NCBI RefSeq assembly: GCF_032854445.1
Contig: NC_088305.1
Coordinates: 11,023,717-11,087,716, forward strand
Direction of reading: 5' to 3'
DNA: 64,000 nucleotides
Source of the DNA: Liolophura sinensis
Taxonomy: Eukaryota; Mollusca; Polyplacophora; Chitonida; Chitonidae
Below are positions 58,411 through 64,000 of this stretch, piece after piece. The position numbers were made by a program, and so were the translations under genes. Position 1 is the first letter of the stretch; every line of letters starts with the position of its first letter. The notes under the pieces were generated by a model that had not been told where the DNA came from, searched no databases, and worked only from the letters and a program-made list of their open reading frames with translations.

Positions 58411-58776
58411 AAAAAGAAAAAGAAATAAATATAGGCCTGGGCCTATATTTTTTTTATACCCAGAGGGGGAAAGAAAACTTTTATAAATTTGAGCAGCAAG
58501 AACAGGGGTGTGATTCTTCTGGTGGCGGATTGACCATCAGTTGATCGATAGAGAATTTCAGGCAGATTAAAAACAGCTTTAAACTTAAATTTACTCCCCT
58601 TCTGTTCCCACTTTAATGAACCTTCTTACTGTATTGTGGCCATGTGACTATTAAGAATTAAGTAAGGCGAATACGAAAGTGTGATCTGTTATCACTAGCC
58701 CCCCCCCCCCATTGATCGCTGTATACGTTGTTTTGTCCCTCCACTGAGGCTTTGCCAACTTAGCCAAGCAGACGAA

Positions 58777-58795
58777 CTTGGCACAAAATGATTGG
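58777..58795 (-). promoter_or_regulatory. ERSE-like element upstream of PDIA4
   Basis: On the minus strand the site reads CCAAT, nine bases, CCAAG. The ER stress response element is CCAAT-N9-CCACG (known to work in either orientation), so the match is nine of ten fixed positions with exact spacing. It lies about 230 bases before the PDIA4 start codon. PDIA4/ERp72 is a classic unfolded-protein-response target in vertebrates, which makes the location sensible. One mismatch leaves real doubt. Confidence 0.4.
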
Positions 58796-59021
58796 TTGTT
58801 CGGCGTAGTGATATTATAATTCTTGGAACGTGGACATATTCATGCAATAACTTTTAATTCTGATCGATTTATTCTGTTAGCACTACTAATGCATGCAATG
58901 TCAAAATTTAGTGTCATTAAAGGCAATGTGAGGTACTGGCATAATGAAAACTTGAAACTATTTGTCGCGCGGGATTATATCCGATCTGAGCTTATGGATG
59001 TTGTTTGGCTCACCCAACTAC

Positions 59022-59133
59022 ATGGCGAAGATGCTTCACGTAAAACTTCTCGTTCTTGGCTTTGCCGTTCTTTTCCTCTCTTCTTCATTTTCACGGGCAG
59101 AAGATGAAGATGTTGATGACAAAGATGCCGAAG
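59022..59133 (+). CDS. PDIA4: PDIA4 (ERp72)-like protein disulfide isomerase, exon 1
   Basis: ATG at 59022 (context CTACATGGCG) to donor GAAG|GTATGC, leaving in phase 1. It encodes 37 residues: a signal peptide (MAKMLHVKLLVLGFAVLFLS then SSFSRA) and the beginning of an acidic segment (EDEDVDDKDAE). An in-frame ATG lies eight codons upstream, but starting there would put polar residues before the hydrophobic core, so I prefer the 59022 start. The product would enter the ER lumen, where PDIA4 forms, breaks and rearranges disulfides in folding secretory proteins. The gene is divergent from the PTPN4-like gene. Confidence 0.82.
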
Positions 59134-59871
59134 GTATGCTAGCAGTGAGATTGATTATGCATCATAAAAAATAAGATGTTTAAAACTTCATGAATGCAGA
59201 CTGCGTGCGGCTCCTAAAAGCTGTAGCTGCGAGCAGTTTGACATGTCCAGTCCTGGGACGTTACTTGACATTTTTACAGTTCATACGATCGATGTATTAC
59301 ACACTTTTTGCTTTTAGTGATCAGAGCAAACTGGTCCTGCGGTGTGCAAACCAGCTCCACTCTTGTAAAGATTCTTGCTAACCACAAAAAATGTGGTCTC
59401 ATTTGCTCTCGGTTTTGAATCAAGCGCCCGGCCGGCTGACGTGTACAACTTCACAAGTGTCACTGGTCATAGGCAGAGATCAAACCCAGTGTGCTCCAGT
59501 TTGTTAGCTTTTTCTTTACTTACAGATAATGCGATTTTCACAACTTAATTTACATAAAGCAGAACTGGCGAATGGGGATTAACGAATACAATTTGACTTA
59601 ATTTGAAATGTAAGTTCTGCAATTCTGTAAGGTGGATCTGAAGCTAGAGACCACATGATCTCCATTGTTCGGTGTGGGTAAAGAAAATGATCCTCTCAAA
59701 GTTGTTGCATGGGAAAATGCCTATTTTTGAGTTCGTCAGCAATCTTGTATCCATTGAATTTGTATAATTGTCAGCTTTCCAGATAGTCTGAGTATTTTTG
59801 CAGAGCTTTCGTTATGCTATTTTGTACAACAAACCCCGAATTGTATGCTAGACATACTAGAAAAGCATGAT

Positions 59872-60010
59872 GTCTGCCAGCAACCTGTGGATGGTCTTGG
59901 GTTTTCCGCGGGCTGTGCCTGGTTTTCTCCAACTATAGTGCTGGCGATCTTCATATAAGTTAAATATTCTTGAGTAAAACACCAATCAAAATAAATAAAT
60001 AAATAAATAG
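59872..60010 (+). mobile_element. SINE-A, 5'-truncated
   Basis: GTCTGCCAGCAACCTGTGGA, GTGCTGGCGATCTTCATATA and an AAAT tail. A CGGCG stretch near the tail is deleted. Confidence 0.85.
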
Positions 60011-60069
60011 AAAATCATGAAAGCACTTTAACTATGGGAAGTGTATCCACAGAAGTTTATTTTAGATGA

Positions 60070-60329
60070 GGGGCCTCCAAAGTGGTAAGCATGAGGGAAG
60101 CATGGCGCAATGACCCAGGAGCGTCTCACCAATGTGTTCACTGTGAATTCAAGTCCAGCTCATGTTAACTTCCTCTCCGGTCATATGTGGGAAGATCTGT
60201 CAGCAACCTGTGAATGATCGTGGGTTTCCCCCCTGCCCTTTTTTCTCCTGCCATAATGCTGTCAGCCATCGTATAAGTAAAAAATTCCCGAGTACGGCAA
60301 AAAACACTAGTCAAATGAAATAAATAAAT
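60070..60329 (+). mobile_element. SINE-A, full length, perfect 11-bp target-site duplication
   Basis: Head (GGGGCCTCCAAAGTGG, diverged box A), GAATTCAAGTCCAGCTCATG, core and tail. ATTTTAGATGA lies at 60059-60069 and 60330-60340. Confidence 0.93.
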
Positions 60330-60521
60330 CATTTTAGATGAAATCTAGAGACTGGTACAGTGAATAAAAGCAAGAATAAAAGTTGTTTTACATAAAATCC
60401 AATTGACTTGTACACTGAACAAAGAAGTCACCATGCTGAAAGTGTTTTTCTGGTTATATATCTGACGTCTGTGACCGATAAAGAAAGCAGATCAAGCTGA
60501 TAAGTTTATCTATCTTCTGAT

Positions 60522-60645
60522 AACAAATTATTCTGTCTGGCAGACCTTTTACTAAAGCTGAAATGGTGTTTATATATATATATATATATATAACAAATTA
60601 TTCTGTCTGGCAGACCTTTTACTAAAGCTGAAATGGTGTTAATAT
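60522..60645. repeat. 55-base direct duplication flanking a TA microsatellite
   Basis: AACAAATTATTCTGTCTGGC, AGACCTTTTACTAAAGCTGA and AATGGTGTT occur identically on both sides of a TA run (about 60574-60592). This is consistent with slippage or unequal exchange at the microsatellite. Confidence 0.92.
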
Positions 60646-61045
60646 AAATATTTGTATATATACATATATATGTATTTTTTTTTTGTTTTGAGAAATAAAG
60701 GTGCTTATTTTTTTATGTCAAAATTTAAAACGGCTAATGGTGTCAAAAATAGTGTGGTATTATGACTGATAGTTTTAATCTAATCATATTCCAAGGACAT
60801 CTGAGAAAATTTGTGAGGAAGTGGCATCAGCCAGTCAATGTCATTTTTTGTCAGTGTCTACCAAAATAATATTGAAAGCAGTGTGAAACAAATAATAACA
60901 CAATTAGCAGGAGCATATAAATGTTTTAGATGAAATTCTAGTGAAATTTGCCCTGCCACCCCTAACACACAGTGGAAAATAAATTATAGTGCTAACTGTC
61001 CCAAGGTATTGTATTGAGATAAATGAATCTGCTTTAACCTTTCAG

Positions 61046-61169
61046 GTGATGATGAGGATGAAGACCTGACCCCAAAGGAAGAAGATGATGTTCTGGTTTT
61101 GACAGAGAAAAATTTTGACAATGTGATCTTTTCTGAGGACATCATTTTGGTTGAGTTTTATGCTCCATG
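61046..61169 (+). CDS. PDIA4: PDIA4 (ERp72)-like protein disulfide isomerase, exon 2
   Basis: Acceptor CTTTCAG, donor ATG|GTAAGT; enters in phase 1, leaves in phase 2. With the preceding G it gives [20 protein letters not shown], then [20 protein letters not shown] and PW. VLVL-x-NFDN and (I/L)LVEFYAPW are the first beta strand and the strand leading to the CGHC active site of a PDI thioredoxin domain. The acidic run before it and the NFDN match ERp72 better than P4HB or PDIA3. The exon ends exactly before the catalytic CGHC, which must be on the next exon. I do not find that exon before 64000. Confidence 0.88.
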
Positions 61170-61432
61170 GTAAGTCAGCTCTCATTTTAGTTATTAGGCA
61201 GGTGTAATTTTTGACCATTTTGTATTTTCTGAGGATATCATTCTTGATTTAGTTTTAATTCACACCTGTAATTCATGACTTGGTCTTTTATAATTACATG
61301 TACATTTAATGGCTTACTTGTTCAGGTAATCAGTCATTGTTTCTTTGTCATTGCAACATGTACATGTCAGCAGTGTCACTGGGATGTATATATTGTAGGC
61401 GTTTTCATTAACTTTGGAAGATAGAGAGTATC

Positions 61433-61596
61433 ACGGGGTTCAAGTACAGCTCATGCTGGCTTTCTTTCCGGCCATGTGTGGGAAGGCCTGTCATCATTCT
61501 GCAGATGGTTGTGGGTATCCCCCCGGGCTCCGTCCGGTTTCCTCCCACCATAATGCTGGCTGCTGTTGTATAAGTGCAATATTCACAGATAAATAG
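61433..61596 (+). mobile_element. SINE-A, truncated at both ends
   Basis: GTTCAAGTACAGCTCATGCT through TTTCCTCCCACCATAATGCT to GTATAAGTGCAATATTCACA. The A-rich tail is missing. Confidence 0.88.
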
Positions 61597-61898
61597 AGGC
61601 TATCAGGTGCTTGTCACTGTTACGAGCCTGCATAAATTGTTCCCTGGCTGTGTGATCTTGGAGGCGCCACTTTAATGCATAAATGAAGCTTTATTCAAAA
61701 ATTAAGAAATACTGTTCAAATTTTACTAGTGTCTTCTATCGTATTATTTAAATTGAAAAGTGACTTTGATATTAAATTGTGACAACTCTGCCTACACCCA
61801 TTGCAACCAGTATTAGCCGAATCTGATGTTAATAATAGCTTACAGTACGTCACAGTCACACCCAACATTACATCCAGACACACCTCCTTGGTTTGAGG

Positions 61899-62112
61899 TA
61901 CTGTGATTTCTCAACATTTTTTTCGCATATGAAAGATCAGCTTTCAGTGCAATTTATGCCCTGTTGCAATTTGATTTTTGAGACAAAATTACAGTAGTTG
62001 GATTGACCAATTTAGGACTTTAAAAAAAAGTATGATTTCCTCAGAATAATGCCTTTAGCGGATACTGAAATAAACATCTTGCAAACATGCGAAAAGTTTT
62101 AGGAATTACAGT
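61899..62112 (-). mobile_element. MITE-C copy, inverted
   Basis: TACTGTGATTTCTCAAC to TTTTAGGAATTACAGTA, interior as in 20590-20778 and 51124-51346. Confidence 0.7.
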
Positions 62113-63281
62113 ATATGTATACCCGCTGACAGGCAATGTGCATATTACATTGGCTGACTCTGGATTGCTCATTGATGCACTCGCAAGGCTTAGTCTGTCC
62201 TATAACCTGCCAGTCATTCATACGACTGTCTTGTATGGCTAATGGTAACTATGGTTACCTGTTGCTATGAGACTGGAATGTGCAACCCTTTCTCACCATC
62301 AGTGACTACATGGTGTACCTGTGCATGTTGTATACCCTAGGTGCTCTGGTAGAAAGTAACTTAATTTTCATGTGATAAGTGGTGGAGTATGTCGTGACAC
62401 AAGAAACAGGGATAGAGAATTTGTGTGAACGTAGATCCCAGTATCTGCCACCCAGTTCAAGACATAAAGCCAGCTGTTCTATTTCCCCTCCCCCTGCAGA
62501 ATTTACATGTAAGAGCAGGGGTGAAAAAGTGTACTGGCCCTGGGATGATAAAGCGAGCTTAAGACTGAGGTCAAAATTTCAAGTGACTGTTAGATTGTTT
62601 ATTTTAACAAGATCAGAATATTGTTTGACAATATAAATTTTGGGAAAGTTATTGTAAAACAAATTTCTGCTGACTTGGTGATCCTGGGGTAGGTAGTTCA
62701 CGTAAAAAAAGTTTTCCAAGCGATTCATGTTGATTGATTCTGCCTTATTACTGTGCTTAGGGCTTCCTAACACCTTTTTGTTTTATTAAGTCTAATTAAT
62801 ATCTTATTTGAACAAGTTTTGACATCAGAGGTATCATTTTAAGGCATTCATGTACTCCTGGAACAGCATTTTTACAGGCCAGACTTCAGGTGAAATAGGT
62901 TAATTTAAAAATTTCAGTGTATGTGTGGACTGACTTTTATCAACTGGAAAACAATGGTTCTATTGGAAAACTTTTTCTTCCATTTTTAATTCACTTTTTC
63001 CTTTCTTTTTCCCCCATTAGGACATTGACTGTCACCCCTGTTTATGATACAATTACGTTATAAACTACATGTGTGTTTGGTGGAACATCCAGTTCAGCCT
63101 GAAACTCTGACCTACACAAACGTTTTTGTGGGGACTAGAAATCTAAATATAAAATGAAAATGATATACACATAGGAAGATGTTTTCAGAGCTGGCCTTTG
63201 TGTTTTTGTGTAAGTGATGACAGAAACTGTCACATCTGCTTGCCTGAGCAATGAAAACAATGAATGAATGAAATTCGGATG

Positions 63282-63390
63282 AGCAATGTTTTGAATAAGT
63301 GGAATACCAGCAATGTTTTGAATAAGCGGAATACCAGCAATGTTTTGAATAAGCGGAATACCAGCAATGTTTTGAATAAGCGGAATACAA
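63282..63390. repeat. 27-bp minisatellite, four copies
   Basis: Units of AGCAATGTTTTGAATAAGCG followed by GAATACC. The period is nine codons, so the minus strand reads a repeated SAYSKHCWY or IAGIPLIQN string. Not a gene. Confidence 0.93.
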
Positions 63391-63716
63391 GTATAATGTG
63401 AACAATTCATCCGTGCATGCCAAACGCTAATAACATCTGAGTTTCTGAGTTCATTTTGAATTGTCATTCAACAGTAAGATGGTTTTCAAAGTTTATGTAA
63501 GTGTTACGATTGAACGATTGGAAGCTTTTGCTCCTGTATTTATAGCATAACCACAATATGGCTTAAACACTGCCCATTTTTCATGAAGCTGTAATCCTTT
63601 GATTCTTTATTATTTACACATTTTATTTTATTTATACATATAAATGACAAATGTAATATATGTTCCAGACATTAAGGAGCCTGACTCATTTTGTCATTTA
63701 TGTACTTTTATTTTAT

Positions 63717-63762
63717 GAAATATTCTTGGGTATGTCGTAAAACTTGATTCAAATCAATCAGA
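63717..63762 (+). mobile_element. SINE-A tail fragment
   Basis: GAAATATTCTTGGGTATGTC and GTAAAACTTGATTCAAATCA. Confidence 0.6.
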
Positions 63763-63850
63763 ATTGATTGCCTTTTTCTTGTGTTATGATATGCATGTGC
63801 AATGGTTTTAATGTGAGTGTGAATATATTTTGTTATCAAACAAATTAAAA

Positions 63851-64000
63851 AGGCTACACCAGAGATTTTTAGCAATCACTTTTCTCATTAAATCATATTT
63901 GCTCAAATTATTGCCTTTCAATAAATATTAGACTCGCCCGTATACTACATGTATTTATAGTGTTAAAATGATTCTGCATTTTAGAAACAACTGCTTTCTA
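63851..64000 (+). repeat. Interspersed repeat family E, copy 3, runs off the right edge
   Basis: AGGCTACACCAGAGATTTTT, GCTCAAATTATTGCCTTTCA and TTATAGTGTTAAAATGATTC correspond block by block to 19513-19690. Confidence 0.65.

Larger units (their letters stand above)
53546..58776. other. Intergenic region between the two divergent genes
   Basis: Apart from the SINEs, a reverse-transcriptase remnant and an LTR-like piece listed separately, I see no gene. The stretches 54480-54925, 54975-56030, 56300-56840, 57125-57480 and 58440-58776 hold AT-rich sequence, a T-run at 55176-55200 and a C-run near 58700. The motif ACACGTA-CTGGTGAAATC-type block at about 56590-56620 recurs diverged at about 57275-57305, suggesting pieces of one unclassified element. 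Confidence 0.6.
59134..61045 (+). other. Intron 1 of the PDIA4-like gene
   Basis: A 1.9-kb intron, donor GTATGC and acceptor TTTAACCTTTCAG. It contains two plus-strand SINE-A copies, a 55-base duplication around a TA microsatellite, and a lone TGACGTG core at about 59438 that resembles an XBP1/ATF6-type site. The stretches 59150-59870 and 60670-61040 show nothing else. Confidence 0.8.
61170..64000 (+). other. Intron 2 of the PDIA4-like gene (partial)
   Basis: At least 2.8 kb, open at the right edge. It holds a SINE-A, a MITE-C, a 27-bp minisatellite, a SINE-A tail and a family-E repeat. I searched for a CGHC-encoding exon and found none. The stretches 62115-63280 and 63395-63715 have nothing I can support. 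Confidence 0.75.

Overview
This is eukaryotic, animal DNA, most likely from a mollusc (I lean to a bivalve). It is AT-rich, dominated by intron, has GT-AG split exons, is full of short ACATGTA-type runs, and carries many copies of two tRNA-derived SINE families of the kind known from molluscan genomes, plus TA-flanked MITEs and numerous minisatellites. The species call is an inference. Almost none of the long open frames here are genes.

Two protein-coding genes can be supported, placed head to head. On the minus strand, from about 53.4 kb down past the left edge, lies the 5' part of a FERM/PDZ non-receptor tyrosine phosphatase of the PTPN4/PTPN3 (Drosophila Ptpmeg) type. I can join five coding exons in frame (23208-23088, 10331-10183, 5938-5822, 2206-2164, 1401-1326). 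They encode an acidic N-terminal extension followed by the start of the FERM domain. A probable non-coding first exon ends at 53310 beside a short promoter-like segment with a palindromic E-box and a YY1-like site. The rest of FERM, the PDZ and the phosphatase domain lie beyond base 1. On the plus strand, from 59022 to past the right edge, are the first two coding exons of a PDIA4 (ERp72)-like protein disulfide isomerase: signal peptide, acidic stretch, and the start of the first thioredoxin domain up to the FYAPW residues before the active site. An ERSE-like site lies about 230 bp upstream of its start codon.

Region by region: 1-23 kb holds the PTPN4 coding exons and the introns between them, with many SINEs and MITEs. 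23-53 kb is a roughly 30-kb 5' intron with four large tandem arrays (34.3, 43.4, 46.9 and 48.4 kb), two long-TIR MITEs and more SINEs. 53.5-58.8 kb is intergenic, with a SINE nested in a SINE, a reverse-transcriptase remnant and a possible LTR/primer-binding-site remnant. 59-64 kb is PDIA4.

I see no gene cluster or defence-like system. The most interesting structure is in the repeats: a satellite array apparently grown from one end of a MITE, a strong bias of SINEs towards the sense strand of the host gene, and several insertions dated relative to each other by nesting and clean target-site duplications. All splice sites are read by eye and no transcript evidence was available.
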